From the NCBI GenBank assembly GCA_035760965.1, contig DASTRY010000086.1, positions 21,580 to 85,579 of the forward strand: DNA of 64,000 nucleotides, in the 5' to 3' direction. The notes under the pieces are model-generated. The model was not told the DNA's origin. It saw only the letters and a list, made by a program, of their open reading frames with translations, and made no database searches. Shown one piece after another: positions 15,421-25,576 of the stretch; position 1 is the first letter of the stretch; the number at the start of each line of letters is the position of its first letter. A program made the position numbers and the translations under genes. The DNA comes from JADGHX01 sp035760965 (GTDB lineage: Bacteria > Pseudomonadota > Gammaproteobacteria > Steroidobacterales > Steroidobacteraceae).

Positions 15421-16536
15421 TCACTTCGCCCGCGCCAAGCATTGCTGATAACGGCTGTCGACGCGGCGCGCGAACCACTCCGTCGTCAGCTTGCGCGTGA
15501 TCTTCGGGCTTTGCAGCCGAATCTGCGGCACCATCGCGCGCGGGAGCGCTCGCCCGCGCGTCTTCTCGGCGAGCGCGAACACCCGCGAGTACACCTTTGT
15601 CTTCTCGAACGATGCATCGTCCTCGCGCTCGAGGTCGTTGCGAATCTGCGCGTCGCTCATGTCGATGCGGCTGGCGAGCTTTCTCACTGCAAGCTCCGTC
15701 TTGCTCGGCGTGCTCGCATCGCCGCCGTGCCGAAGCACGTCGCCGTCGAGCACCAGCTTCGTGCCGGACGCAATGCTCACCGCATTCTGGAACGCCACGT
15801 TGCGACTCGCGTAGTGTCCGGCGTTGTAGTCCGCGAACCGGTAGAGCAGATCATCGTACGAGGCCGGGTAATCGAGCAGGTGCGCGATCCCGAAATACAG
15901 GCCGCCGCGCCGCGTGAACACTTCGCGGCGAATGCTCCCCGGTTGCGGGTACGGATAGCGTTTGCCCTTCGCGTGCTTCTCCGCGAACGCGATGCTCACC
16001 TGCATCGGTCCGCCCGTGCGCACGGGATTCAGGTCGGCGAACAGGCGCTCGCCGAGCGGCACCATGTGGATGAAGTCCTCGAAGATCTCGCTGAGGTCCT
16101 TTTCGGTCCGGGCGCGGTCGAGGCGTTCGCTGTAGCTCATGCCGTTCGGTGAGGGAAGCGCGAGCGCCGCGCTCACGACGAGCTTCGGAACGCCATGGCC
16201 CGCCGCGCGCGATTCGATTTCGCGGCGCGCGATCGCAGGCAGGCCCGGCACGACCGGGTCCACTTGGAGGTTCGACTCCTGCTGCGCGACGGCGAGCACC
16301 GCACAGATGTTCTGCGTCGTGGGCGGCACGCCCAGCGCCTCGAACGCCGCGAAGATGTCGATGGCCCAGCCCGGCCGATTCGGGACGTTCGCCGGCATGA
16401 GCCTTGCGATCTCGGCACGCACCGCGTCCGGATCGACCACGGGTGGACGCGGCGGGCTCGCGCAGCCCGCAAGCGTCGTGAGCGCGGCCAGCGCTAGCAC
16501 GCCGAAACCGCGCGACAAACCCCGCAGCCGCCTCAT
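15421..16536 (-). CDS. DUF1615 lipoprotein
   Basis: A 371-residue lipoprotein with a signal peptide ending LTTLAGC (Cys about residue 26). The body matches DUF1615: the early IARLMPANVPNRPGWAIDIF, the lytic-transglycosylase-like QNICAVLAVAQQESNLQVDP with a conserved Glu, and RFADYNAGHYASRNVAFQ, which also recalls the transglycosylase fold. A cell-wall role is plausible but unproven. Its ATG at 16536 overlaps the stop of the upstream KTSC gene (TGATG), so the two are coupled, downstream of lnt. Confidence 0.88.
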   Translation of the reverse strand: MRRLRGLSRGFGVLALAALTTLAGCASPPRPPVVDPDAVRAEIARLMPANVPNRPGWAIDIFAAFEALGVPPTTQNICAVLAVAQQESNLQVDPVVPGLPAIARREIESRAAGHGVPKLVVSAALALPSPNGMSYSERLDRARTEKDLSEIFEDFIHMVPLGERLFADLNPVRTGGPMQVSIAFAEKHAKGKRYPYPQPGSIRREVFTRRGGLYFGIAHLLDYPASYDDLLYRFADYNAGHYASRNVAFQNAVSIASGTKLVLDGDVLRHGGDASTPSKTELAVRKLASRIDMSDAQIRNDLEREDDASFEKTKVYSRVFALAEKTRGRALPRAMVPQIRLQSPKITRKLTTEWFARRVDSRYQQCLARAK

Positions 16537-16733
16537 CACTCGCTCAACGGGTCGCGGACGAACGCAAACCGATCGCGCACGTGCTCGTTGAAGAACTCGC
16601 CCTTCGAGAACGCCATCTTCATTCTGGCGAAGATCTCCGGCGGCACATCCCGATACACATAGCGCTTCCCCGATTGAAACAGCTCGCGCCGCGCCTCGTC
16701 GTAGTCGAACGATCGAATGACTGCAGACGGCAT
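16536..16733 (-). CDS. KTSC-domain protein
   Basis: A 65-residue protein covering one KTSC domain, named after the lysyl-tRNA synthetase C-terminal region, with pattern SAVIRSFDYDEARRELFQSG, then YVYRDVPPEIFARMKMA and the closing F-FNEHVRDRF. The function is unknown. It lies 21 bases after lnt and overlaps the DUF1615 start, so the three form an operon. Confidence 0.85.
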   Translation of the reverse strand: MPSAVIRSFDYDEARRELFQSGKRYVYRDVPPEIFARMKMAFSKGEFFNEHVRDRFAFVRDPLSE

Positions 16734-16754
16734 ATCGATCCATTGCTCCGCAAC

Positions 16755-18275
16755 TCACATTCCAGGTCGACGCCGCGATAGCACGAGGCCCGCGACGCCG
16801 AGTGCGAGCGCGAACGCCCCACTCGCCCGCAATCCGACCCGCGCAAACAACGTCGGCGCGTACGCCGGAGGCACCACCGTGTCGAGCACGCCCTCGCGAC
16901 CCGGTGGCAGTGTACGCACGACGGCACCATCGGGACCGATCACCCCCGAAATACCCGTCGGCGTCGCACGAACCACCGGCACGCCCTCCTCGATCGCGCG
17001 CATGCGCGCCTGCGCGAGATGCTGCGGCGGGCCCCACGCGCCGAACCAGGCGTCGTTCGACGGATTGAACAGAAAAACAGGCCGATGTGCACGCTCGAGC
17101 ACATGACCCGAAAAGATGATCTCGTAGCAGACCTGCACGCCCACTGCTCCGAAGCCCGGAACGTCGAACGTGCCCGGTCCGGTGCCGCGAGCGAAATCGC
17201 CCTCGCCCGGCACGAGTCGCGACAGCCCGATACGCTCCAGAATCGGCCGCAACGGCAAGTACTCCCCGAAGGGCACGAGATGCTTCTTGTCGTAGCGCCA
17301 GAGCAAGCTCCCGTCGCTGCCGAGCGCGAAGACGCTGTTGTGATATTCCTTGGGCTCACCCTGCTCATCGAGCGTGACGGATTCGCCGCCGGTCAGCAGC
17401 ACATCGCCCGGCTCGAGCAGTCGGGCAAGCGCCGCGCGTGCCGCTGGCTCGAGCTCCAGAAACCGGAACGTCGCGTCCTCCGGCCACAGAATCAACCGCG
17501 GATGAGTCGTCGGCGTACGTGACAAGCGCATGTAGATGCGCTCGTTGCGCGTGACCTGTTGCACATCGTACTTCTGCTCTTGGCCGATATTCGGCTGCAC
17601 GATGCGTACAGGAATGGCGCGGCCGATCGGAGTGCTCGGCACTGAAATGGAAACGACCGCCAACGCACCCAGAGCGACGGCGACGCCGACCGCCGCACGC
17701 CACGCACCGCGGAACGCGAGCCACAGCGCCCCAGCAGTCGCGATGAGCACACCGGACAAGCCGTACACGCCGATCCACCGCGCGGCGTGCGCGATGGGCG
17801 GCACAGCCAGCCACACGGTACCCAGCGGATTCCACGCGAACCCCGTGAACAGCACACCGCGCAGCCATTCCGTCGCGATCCACAGGGCCGCGAAGAGCAG
17901 CACGAATCCAAGCGAGACGGTGCGCCCGCGATAGACGCGCCAGGTCACAGCGGCGCTGATCGCCGGAAACAGCGCGAGATAGAACGACAGCAGCACGACC
18001 GCGCCGATGCCGAAGCTCGCCGGCATGTTCGCCTGATACGTGAACGCCGTTGCGATCCAATTGAGCCCGACGAGGAAATGCCCTGCTGCGAACAGCCAGC
18101 CCACACCGAAAGCAGTGCGCGCCCGCGGCGCGCGCGCGATGCAGTCGAGCAGGAACGCCATCGCGATGAACGTGAGCGGCCACCACACCAGCGGCTCGAA
18201 CCCGAGCGAAGAGAGCGCCCCCGCCGCCGCGGGCGCCGCAAACGCGGCCCCTGCCCTGAACCATCGCTGTGTCAT
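16755..18275 (-). CDS. lnt: apolipoprotein N-acyltransferase
   Basis: A 506-residue inner-membrane enzyme that transfers the third acyl chain to the N-terminal Cys of lipoproteins, the last step of lipoprotein maturation. About six to seven membrane helices fill residues 10-205, followed by the periplasmic nitrilase-type domain (about 225-470) and a last helix near 480-498. The Glu-Lys-Cys triad is visible in LWPEDATF, KKHLVPFGEYLP and VQVCYEIIF. Length fits the family. It heads a small operon with KTSC and DUF1615 genes. The many lipoproteins in this window are its substrates. Confidence 0.96.
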   Translation of the reverse strand: MTQRWFRAGAAFAAPAAAGALSSLGFEPLVWWPLTFIAMAFLLDCIARAPRARTAFGVGWLFAAGHFLVGLNWIATAFTYQANMPASFGIGAVVLLSFYLALFPAISAAVTWRVYRGRTVSLGFVLLFAALWIATEWLRGVLFTGFAWNPLGTVWLAVPPIAHAARWIGVYGLSGVLIATAGALWLAFRGAWRAAVGVAVALGALAVVSISVPSTPIGRAIPVRIVQPNIGQEQKYDVQQVTRNERIYMRLSRTPTTHPRLILWPEDATFRFLELEPAARAALARLLEPGDVLLTGGESVTLDEQGEPKEYHNSVFALGSDGSLLWRYDKKHLVPFGEYLPLRPILERIGLSRLVPGEGDFARGTGPGTFDVPGFGAVGVQVCYEIIFSGHVLERAHRPVFLFNPSNDAWFGAWGPPQHLAQARMRAIEEGVPVVRATPTGISGVIGPDGAVVRTLPPGREGVLDTVVPPAYAPTLFARVGLRASGAFALALGVAGLVLSRRRPGM

Positions 18276-18484
18276 CTACGCTCGTCTTGGACGGTGAGCG
18301 GCGGTAAGCCTGCGCAATGGCGCAGTCCGCCGCAACTCGAGTGCCGCGCGAAGGCGCGGTGTGATCCTGACGGTATCGTGAAGCAATACGGCGAGCCGAG
18401 ATGCCGCTCTTCCCTGCCGGACGCTCGATCAGCCGCGAAGCGATACCGTGAGCGGCGATCCGACTCCCTACGCCGGGCGCGGGA

Positions 18485-20605
18485 TCAGCGAAGCGTGGCA
18501 GGCTTCTTCTCGGCCACGCGGGCGGGGGCGTGGGCCGGCGCGGCGGCATCGCGCGAGGACGTCGGCGGGCTAGGCGCGGGAGCGCGCGCGTCGCGGGACA
18601 CATCGGGCGCCTTGGGTTTCGCGCTCTCCGACGTCTCCAGCAGTTGCGCGCAATTCGCATCCTTCGCCAGTCCGGGATCGACGAACGCCAGAATCGCCGC
18701 GAAGGGCGTCAGCGCCGCACCGAGCGCGGTTGCAATCGCACCCTGCTTCACCGTCTTGCCGACATCGATGCCGATAGACGGCTTGCGCAGATGCCCGCCG
18801 ATCTCGATCGGCGTGCGCAACCGCGTGAGTCGCAGATGCTTCGGCTCTCCCTTGATCTCGAAGTCGAGCTCCTCGGTTCCGAGCTGCGCGTCGCCGCGCC
18901 CGGTGATGCGCACGTCCTTCGTGTCGAACACGACGCGATCGGCAGACATCGTTCCATTCTCGACGGTGAACTCCGCGACGCCGCAGCGAATCTCGGACTT
19001 GTCGTCCAGACCCTTCATCAGCAATCCGACGCCGCGCGCCACGTTGATGCCCGTCAGCTCGGCGAAAGCGGCCGTCACATCGCCGTGCGGCAACACCAAC
19101 GACACGCGCCCGTCCGCGCTCGCCATCACATCGTGTACGGAATCGCCATGGCCGCTGAGCACGGCGCGCCCCTGCATCGTGCCGTTGAGCGGCGCCAGCG
19201 CGCCCGGCTTCTTGCTCTTGAACTGATCGAGCTTCAGATCCCGCAGTCGCACGTCGAGCCGCGTCTGCGGAATCTTGCCGCGCGCATCGATCCGCGTGGT
19301 GCCGCTGATCTTCCCTTCCGGCATCTCGAATTCGAACGGCGTGAGCGCGAGCAGGCCATCGTCCAGCGTGATGTGGAAGGCGACCTGCTTCAGTGGCAGG
19401 GATCCGGCCTCGACCGCCTGCGCGCGATAGTGCACGTCTGCGTCCATGGCCCGCACGCGATTCACTTGCAGGCGCGCCGTCGGAAATAGGCGGGCATTCG
19501 CCGGCGCCTTCTCGGTGGCGCCTTGCTTCGAGGGCTTCGGCTTCTCGTCCTGTTTCTGTAATGAGCCGCCCGCCTTCGGCTCCGCGCCGACCGAGGCGAC
19601 GAGATCGCGCAGGCGCAGCTGCTTCGAGGTCAGCTCGCCGCGCAGTGTGGGTCGTTTCCGCGAAGCGTCGAGCGTGAGCTCGCCACTCACGTCGCTCTTG
19701 CCCAGCGTCCCGACGATCTTCGTCGCCTTGAAGACCTTGAGGTTGCGCTCGATGTGCGCGGCGATATCGAACGGCGGCGAGTTGGGCATTGCGAGCTGCG
19801 TCAGGTAGTAAAGATCGGCGAGATCGCCACCCTTCGCGTGCACGTTGAGCTGCAGATGCCCGAGATCGAACGGCTTCTTCACGACCCCGTTCGAGGTGAC
19901 CCGCACCTCGCCGGCGGCGAGCTGCATGTCGAACGGATACGGGCGGTCGGGATCGAGATTGATCAGCGGCCCGCCGGTGACCTCCATCCGAAACGGCTGC
20001 TCGTTGATCGTGCCCTTGCCTTTAATTCGAAACGCGTGCGGATCGTCCTGCGACTCCTTCTCGCGCGCCTGCAGCGTGCCGTCCACCTGCAGATGCAGGA
20101 TCTCGTCGCGAATGGTCAGCCGACCGGACTGGATGAGGAAATCGCGCACCGCGGGCAGCTTTGGCGGCCGTCCGGCCGGCGCGTTGCTCGGGCGCGTGCT
20201 CTCGAACGTCCAGTTCGCGCGGCCCGAGGGGTCTCGATGCAGGTACACGTTCGGCCGCACGAGCTCCACGCGCGGCAGAATCACGTCGCCTTTCAGCAGG
20301 GGCAGCAGCTTCAGCTGCACGTCGAGCCGGTCGACGTGCATCATGGGGCGCGACGGCTCCCACGGCGGATTGCCGACGGTGAGACCGCTCACGCTCGCGT
20401 GGGGCGTCAACGACCAGAGATGAACGTCGAGCGGGCCGTCGATCTTCACCGTGCGCCCGGATCGCGCCGAGGCCATCCGCTCGATGGGTCCCTTGAGCGC
20501 GTTCCAATCCATGAACACGAGCGTCAGCAGAACGGCGGCGATCAGAACGCCGATGGCGACGCCCGTCCACTTGAGCGCGGAGCGCGACTTGCGGCTCAGG
20601 ATCAT
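18485..20605 (-). CDS. AsmA family protein
   Basis: A 706-residue envelope protein with one N-terminal membrane helix (about residues 12-32) and a large periplasmic AsmA domain. Family landmarks are SARSGRTVKIDGPLDVHLWSLTPHASV at about residues 46-75, the repeated long beta-strand pattern in the middle, and the C-terminal AsmA region (GVAEFTVENGTMSADRVVFDTKDVRITG) near 540-590. AsmA-like proteins are thought to bridge the periplasm and move phospholipids to the outer membrane. The final 60 residues are Ala/Pro/Lys-rich and probably disordered. Confidence 0.92.
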   Translation of the reverse strand: MILSRKSRSALKWTGVAIGVLIAAVLLTLVFMDWNALKGPIERMASARSGRTVKIDGPLDVHLWSLTPHASVSGLTVGNPPWEPSRPMMHVDRLDVQLKLLPLLKGDVILPRVELVRPNVYLHRDPSGRANWTFESTRPSNAPAGRPPKLPAVRDFLIQSGRLTIRDEILHLQVDGTLQAREKESQDDPHAFRIKGKGTINEQPFRMEVTGGPLINLDPDRPYPFDMQLAAGEVRVTSNGVVKKPFDLGHLQLNVHAKGGDLADLYYLTQLAMPNSPPFDIAAHIERNLKVFKATKIVGTLGKSDVSGELTLDASRKRPTLRGELTSKQLRLRDLVASVGAEPKAGGSLQKQDEKPKPSKQGATEKAPANARLFPTARLQVNRVRAMDADVHYRAQAVEAGSLPLKQVAFHITLDDGLLALTPFEFEMPEGKISGTTRIDARGKIPQTRLDVRLRDLKLDQFKSKKPGALAPLNGTMQGRAVLSGHGDSVHDVMASADGRVSLVLPHGDVTAAFAELTGINVARGVGLLMKGLDDKSEIRCGVAEFTVENGTMSADRVVFDTKDVRITGRGDAQLGTEELDFEIKGEPKHLRLTRLRTPIEIGGHLRKPSIGIDVGKTVKQGAIATALGAALTPFAAILAFVDPGLAKDANCAQLLETSESAKPKAPDVSRDARAPAPSPPTSSRDAAAPAHAPARVAEKKPATLR

Positions 20606-20715
20606 CGCCTGAGCCTAGTGTGAGCGGAGGCCGCCGCCTATGTCGCGGCGGCCCCCGTGAACGTCAGCACACTCCTACAACGGAGCTTGGCGGGAGTGCG
20701 CGGTTCGAGGCAACG

Positions 20716-21591
20716 CTAGACGAGAGAGGTCTTGAACAGCGCGAGCAGGCGACCCCACGCCTTCTCGGCTTGCGCCTCGTCGTACACGCGCGAGTCGGGC
20801 GGACACCAGCCGTGCATCGCCGGGTACACCTCGATCTCGGGCGCCGGCAGCTTCGCCTTCTCGAAGGCCTCCTTCAGCACGGTCTTCTGCTCCGGCTGCT
20901 TCTCGTCGTCGTTCTGCGCGATGGCGAAGAGGAAGTGCGCCTTCATCTTCGGCACGAGGAGGTGCGGGCTGTCCGGCTTGTCGGTCACGAGGCCGCCGCC
21001 GTGGAAGGTGGCGCCCGCACCGACGCGGTTCGGAAAGGCCGCGGCCGTGCGCATCACGAACGGCCCGCCCATGCAGTAGCCCGTCGTGCCCATCTTCTTT
21101 TTCTTGTCGACCGCGGGCTGCGCATCGAGCCACGCGATGAACGCCTTCGCATCGGTGTTCGCCGTTTCCGGGGTCAGCGAGCCCGCAAGCGCCAGAAGCG
21201 TCTTGCGCTTCTCCGGGTCCGAGAAATCGTCGCTCGAGCCGGCGGGCCCCTTGTGGGTCCGATAGAACGGATTGATGGTCAGCACCGCGTAGCCGGATTC
21301 GGCGAGCCGCTTGCCCATCTGCTTGAACGCGGGGCGCAGACCGAAGATGTCGGGCCACACGAGCACGGCCGCGGACGCACCCTTCGAAGGATGCACGAAA
21401 TAGGCATCGCACGTGCCATCCGGCGTTTTGATCTCGACGTCCTTGCCCTCGGTTTCGACCGCACCCGCAACGGCCGGCAGCATCGAGACGACGCCGGCAC
21501 CGAGCGTGAGCGCGCCGAATTCGCGCCGCGACAGGCCTCTCTTCTTGAGGTCGTACTCGAGCATGTCGTCAATCGAATCGTTGTCGCACAT
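20716..21591 (-). CDS. dienelactone hydrolase family protein with Tat signal
   Basis: A 291-residue alpha/beta hydrolase. ATG 21591 gives a twin-arginine signal (SRREFGALTLGAG at about residues 20-32) followed by a hydrophobic stretch ending AVAGA, so the protein is probably exported folded. The nucleophile elbow is GYCMGG with Cys as the nucleophile, as in dienelactone hydrolases, followed by a late Asp and the HGW histidine. Dienelactone hydrolases open lactone rings in chloroaromatic breakdown, but the wider family has many other ester substrates. Confidence 0.9.
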   Translation of the reverse strand: MCDNDSIDDMLEYDLKKRGLSRREFGALTLGAGVVSMLPAVAGAVETEGKDVEIKTPDGTCDAYFVHPSKGASAAVLVWPDIFGLRPAFKQMGKRLAESGYAVLTINPFYRTHKGPAGSSDDFSDPEKRKTLLALAGSLTPETANTDAKAFIAWLDAQPAVDKKKKMGTTGYCMGGPFVMRTAAAFPNRVGAGATFHGGGLVTDKPDSPHLLVPKMKAHFLFAIAQNDDEKQPEQKTVLKEAFEKAKLPAPEIEVYPAMHGWCPPDSRVYDEAQAEKAWGRLLALFKTSLV

Positions 21592-21861
21592 GGTGGCTCT
21601 CTTGATTGCAATGGGGGCGAGCGGTCCACCGCTCGCGCGCGATGTTGCGCCCGAAACTGCGAAGCTCGCAAGCCGACGGGCGACCCGCCGCTCGCCACCG
21701 CAGCCCCTCCGGGATTCGTGATCGCCTCGTGGACGCGGCGGTGCGCGTAAGTCGTTCGCAAATTGGCGCAGACGGGGGGCCGCCTTCGCCGTTCGCGCGC
21801 GCACTCGGCGCGGCCCTTTCCCGTAGTTGCAGGCGACATCCAAGGGCGTAAGGTGGCCGGC

Positions 21862-22032
21862 ATGACCACCGCCATCATCGTCATCGTCGTGGTGTGCGCG
21901 CTGCTCGCGGGCACTGTCCTGAACCTGCGCCGTAGCGCGAATCGCGGCATGCCTCCGCCGGACGTGTTGAAGCGCGCAACGGAGCGCGCCCGCATGCTCG
22001 AGGCTCAGGAAGAAGCCGAGAAGCGCCGGTGA
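21862..22032 (+). CDS. DUF2897-like small membrane protein
   Basis: A 56-residue protein with one membrane helix at residues 3-21 and a charged helical tail (VLKRATERARMLEAQEEAEKRR). It fits the DUF2897 family of one-helix proteins of unknown function. Its TGA overlaps the GTG start of the following phosphorylase gene by four bases (GTGA), so the two are translated together. Confidence 0.65.
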   Translation: MTTAIIVIVVVCALLAGTVLNLRRSANRGMPPPDVLKRATERARMLEAQEEAEKRR

Positions 22033-25000
22033 ACGCCGCACCCATCCCCCACTCCGGTCTGCGCCTGACCGGAGCGTCCGGTATGGCGCTGGAGCTGAAT
22101 GCCAACGGCTCGCTGCGCAGATTCGAGTGCGCCGGCGTATTCCTATCGTTGTTCGTAGGGAATGAAGTCGAAGGCGGTCCCACGAACCTCTACTTGCGCC
22201 GCCACGGTGGCGAGGCGGTCGAGTGGACGCCGTTGCTCGGGCCTCGCAGCCCGACGCGCTTCCATGCGCCCGCCGCGGCGAACGGCGGCGTGATCGGCGT
22301 GGGTTCATGGCACGGCATCGAGTATTCGCTCGCGCTTGTGCTGGCACGCAATGCGACCGCGTGGTTCTGGCACGTGCAGCTCGAAAACACGAAGGCCACC
22401 GCCGAGCTGGTCGATCTCACTTACACGCAGGACCTGGCGCTCGCCCCTTACGGCGCCGTGCGCCTCAACGAGTTCTATGTGAGCCAGTACATCGATCACA
22501 CACCGCTGGCGCACGCGACGCGCGGTGTCGTGGTGGCCTCGCGCCAGAATCAGGCCGTGGACGGACGCAATCCATGGTCCGTGATCGGATCGTTGAACGC
22601 GGGCGCGGCGTTCGCGACGGATGCGCTGCAGTTCCATGGGCTCGCGAGCCGCGCGGGTGCCGGCCCGCCGGCGCTCGACGGCGATCTGCCGAATCGACGG
22701 CTCCAGCACGAGCACTCGATGGTCGTGATCCGAGATGCACCGCTGCGATTGGGATCGAAGACACGCGTCGCCGCCGGGTTCTTCGGCGCGTACCTCACGG
22801 ACCATCCGGATGCCACATCGACCGCCGATCTCCCGGTGGTCAACGAAACGCTCGCGCTGCCCGAAGCGACTCCGCAACCAGTGGTCTTGCACGTGGGCGT
22901 GGCCAAGTCGGATACGGCGACGCTGTTCAGCTCGGCGCCGCTGCTCGAGGTGAGCGAGCTCGACGTCGAAAGCTTGCGCGCGCACTTCGCGCCGCCCTGG
23001 CGCCACGAGGAGACGGATGAGAAAGGAGCTCCCCTGTCCTTCTTCCATGGCCCGGACTGTCACGTCGCGCTACGCGCGAAGGAGCTGCGCGTGCGCCGCC
23101 CGCACGGTCATCTGCTGCGAACGGGACGGCACATCACCCCTGATGAAACCGCGCTGACCTCGACTTCCTGGATGGGCGGCGTGTTTCATTCGATGCTCAC
23201 GCAGGGTCACGTCAGCATCAATCGGTTTCTCTCGACGGTGCACAGCTACATCGGCCTGTTCCGGTCCCACGGGCAGCGCGTGTTCGTTGAGATTGGCGGC
23301 GCGTGGCACTTGCTCGATACGCCCTCCGCATTCGAGATGGCGCCCGATTCGTGTCGCTGGATTTATCGGCACGCCGCCGGCGAGATCATCGTGCGCGCTG
23401 AAGCCCGCAGCGATCCGCAGGAGCTGACCCTCTTGCTGGAAGTGCATTCCGGCGACCCGATGCGCTTCCTGATCTCGCATCACGTCGCCATGAATGGTGA
23501 TGACGGCAGCACGCTCGGCCCCGTGCGCTGGCGGCGCGAGCGCGAGGACATTCTCGTCAGCGCCGCACCCGACTCGGATATCGGGCGCCGTTTTCCGAAC
23601 GGCACGTTCCGGATCGCCCCCTTCCCCGGCACGCACCTCGAGAAAGTGGGCGGCGACGAGCTGCTGTTCCTCGATGGACGGTCGCGCGAGCAGCCGTTCC
23701 TGTGTGTCGTGACCGCGCCCGCCCGCGCCGCCGGATTGCGCATTCGCGGCCACTTGATCGCGGAGAGCACGCCGGCGCCTTTGTACGTCGGATCGAGCGA
23801 AGACCTCATTCCGAGATGGTCGCTGCAACCGCCGTCGACGGGCGCACTCGGCGAGCTGCTGGCGCGCCTTGCCGATATCGCGCCTTGGTTCACACAAAAT
23901 GCGCTGGTGCACTACCTGTCCCCGCGCGGACTCGAGCAATACTCGGGCGGCGGTTGGGGTACGCGCGACGTGTGTCAGGGACCGGTCGAGATGCTGCTGG
24001 CGCTCGGGCGCGTGCCACCGATTCGCGACGTGATCCTGCGCGTGATGCGCCAGCAGAATCCGGACGGGGACTGGCCGCAGTGGTTCATGTTTTTCGAGCG
24101 GGAGCGCGGAATCCGTCCGGGTGATTCGCACGGCGACATCGTGTTCTGGCCGCTGCTCGTCGTCGCGCAGTACTTGATCGCGTCGGGCGACGCCGCGCTG
24201 CTCGATGAAACCGTGCCGTTCTTCGATCCGCGCGGCCCGGACGCGGGTGAGCGCGCGACGGTGTGGCAGCACGTGCGCCGCGCGCTGGCGCTCATCGAAA
24301 AGCGCGTGATTCCCGGCACGCGACTCGCAGCGTACGGCCACGGCGACTGGAACGACTCGTTGCAGCCGGCCGATCCGGTGATGCGCGAGCGTCTTTGCAG
24401 CGCGTGGACCGTGACGCTGCACGTGCAGACGCTCATGACACTCGCGGCGGCATTGCGCGCGATCGGCCGCGGCAGCGATGCCGAGCCCCTGGACACCTGG
24501 ACGCACGCGATTCGCAACGATTTCCAGCGCTTCCTCATCGCCGACGGCGTGCTGACCGGCTACGCGCTCTTCGAGGAGGATGGGCGCGTGCGCCATCTGT
24601 TGCATCCGAACGATGCGACGACAGGCGTTCGCTACAGCGCGCTCGCGATGATTCACGCGATTCTCGAAGACATGCTCACGCCGGCGCAGACGCGCGAGCA
24701 TCTGCATCTCATCGAAGCTCACTTGAGCGGGCCGGATGGCGCGCGACTCTTCGATCGCCCGTTGCCCTATCACGGCGGCCCGCAGCGATTGTTCCAGCGC
24801 GCCGAGAGCGCGACGTTCTTCGGGCGCGAGATCGGTTTGATGTACATGCATGCGCACCTTCGCTATGCGCAGGCGCTGGCGCATGTGGGCGAGGCGGAGC
24901 GCTTCTTCCATGCCCTCGCGCAAGCGAACCCCATCGGAATTCGGTCGGTGGTGCCACGCGCGACGCTGCGTCAGTCGAACTGCTATTACTCCAGCTCCGA

Positions 25001-25421
25001 TGCGGCATTCGACGACCGCTATCAGGCGAGCGCGGAGTACGAGCGCGTGCGGAACGGGACTATCGCGCTGGATGGCGGCTGGCGCGTGTATTCGAGCGGC
25101 GCGGGGATTGCGCTCGGGTTGATCGTGCGGCACTTTCTCGGGTTGAGCGTGGAAGCGGGGGCTCTGAGTGTCGACCCGGTGATTCCGGCGGCGCTCGATG
25201 GCATGCGCGCGGACACGACGCTGTTCGGCCGGCCGATCGAAGTGCGGTATAGCAGCCGCGGTGCGGGTTGCGGCGTCAACGAGATCGTCCTGAACGATGC
25301 GCCGCTGACGTTCACGCGGCGTCCGAACCCGCATCGACGCGGCGCGGCGGTGGTCACGAAGCCCGAAGTAGAGCGGCACCTCGTGGGCAGCGGGAACGTG
25401 CTGAGGATCGACGTCGGTTAG
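22029..25421 (+). CDS. GH94-type glycoside phosphorylase (1,2-beta-oligoglucan phosphorylase-like)
   Basis: A very large cytosolic protein (1130 residues) with the build of GH94 family oligoglucan phosphorylases. N-terminal beta-sandwich domains run to about residue 600, followed by an alpha/alpha-barrel (about 620-1000) and a C-terminal beta domain. Barrel motifs include SGGGWGTRDVCQGPVEMLL (about 640) and GHGDWNDSLQPADP (about 771-784); DWND carries the general acid in GH94 enzymes. These enzymes split beta-glucan oligomers with phosphate to give glucose 1-phosphate. The 1,2-beta specificity is inferred from size and layout, not from diagnostic residues. The start is GTG, overlapping the upstream small gene. 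Confidence 0.8.
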   Translation: MNAAPIPHSGLRLTGASGMALELNANGSLRRFECAGVFLSLFVGNEVEGGPTNLYLRRHGGEAVEWTPLLGPRSPTRFHAPAAANGGVIGVGSWHGIEYSLALVLARNATAWFWHVQLENTKATAELVDLTYTQDLALAPYGAVRLNEFYVSQYIDHTPLAHATRGVVVASRQNQAVDGRNPWSVIGSLNAGAAFATDALQFHGLASRAGAGPPALDGDLPNRRLQHEHSMVVIRDAPLRLGSKTRVAAGFFGAYLTDHPDATSTADLPVVNETLALPEATPQPVVLHVGVAKSDTATLFSSAPLLEVSELDVESLRAHFAPPWRHEETDEKGAPLSFFHGPDCHVALRAKELRVRRPHGHLLRTGRHITPDETALTSTSWMGGVFHSMLTQGHVSINRFLSTVHSYIGLFRSHGQRVFVEIGGAWHLLDTPSAFEMAPDSCRWIYRHAAGEIIVRAEARSDPQELTLLLEVHSGDPMRFLISHHVAMNGDDGSTLGPVRWRREREDILVSAAPDSDIGRRFPNGTFRIAPFPGTHLEKVGGDELLFLDGRSREQPFLCVVTAPARAAGLRIRGHLIAESTPAPLYVGSSEDLIPRWSLQPPSTGALGELLARLADIAPWFTQNALVHYLSPRGLEQYSGGGWGTRDVCQGPVEMLLALGRVPPIRDVILRVMRQQNPDGDWPQWFMFFERERGIRPGDSHGDIVFWPLLVVAQYLIASGDAALLDETVPFFDPRGPDAGERATVWQHVRRALALIEKRVIPGTRLAAYGHGDWNDSLQPADPVMRERLCSAWTVTLHVQTLMTLAAALRAIGRGSDAEPLDTWTHAIRNDFQRFLIADGVLTGYALFEEDGRVRHLLHPNDATTGVRYSALAMIHAILEDMLTPAQTREHLHLIEAHLSGPDGARLFDRPLPYHGGPQRLFQRAESATFFGREIGLMYMHAHLRYAQALAHVGEAERFFHALAQANPIGIRSVVPRATLRQSNCYYSSSDAAFDDRYQASAEYERVRNGTIALDGGWRVYSSGAGIALGLIVRHFLGLSVEAGALSVDPVIPAALDGMRADTTLFGRPIEVRYSSRGAGCGVNEIVLNDAPLTFTRRPNPHRRGAAVVTKPEVERHLVGSGNVLRIDVG

Positions 25422-25576
25422 CGCCGCAAGCCAGCCCACGCGCTCCCGTCCCCCGTCCACCGCACGCGGTGCGGCGCCGCGTCGGTTAGCTTGCGCAGGC
25501 AGCGCGCCGTGGCCTCCTGCGTGTCGCACGGATCTCGCGCGCGGCGGCGCGCGCAGTGCTATCGCATCGACGCGAG

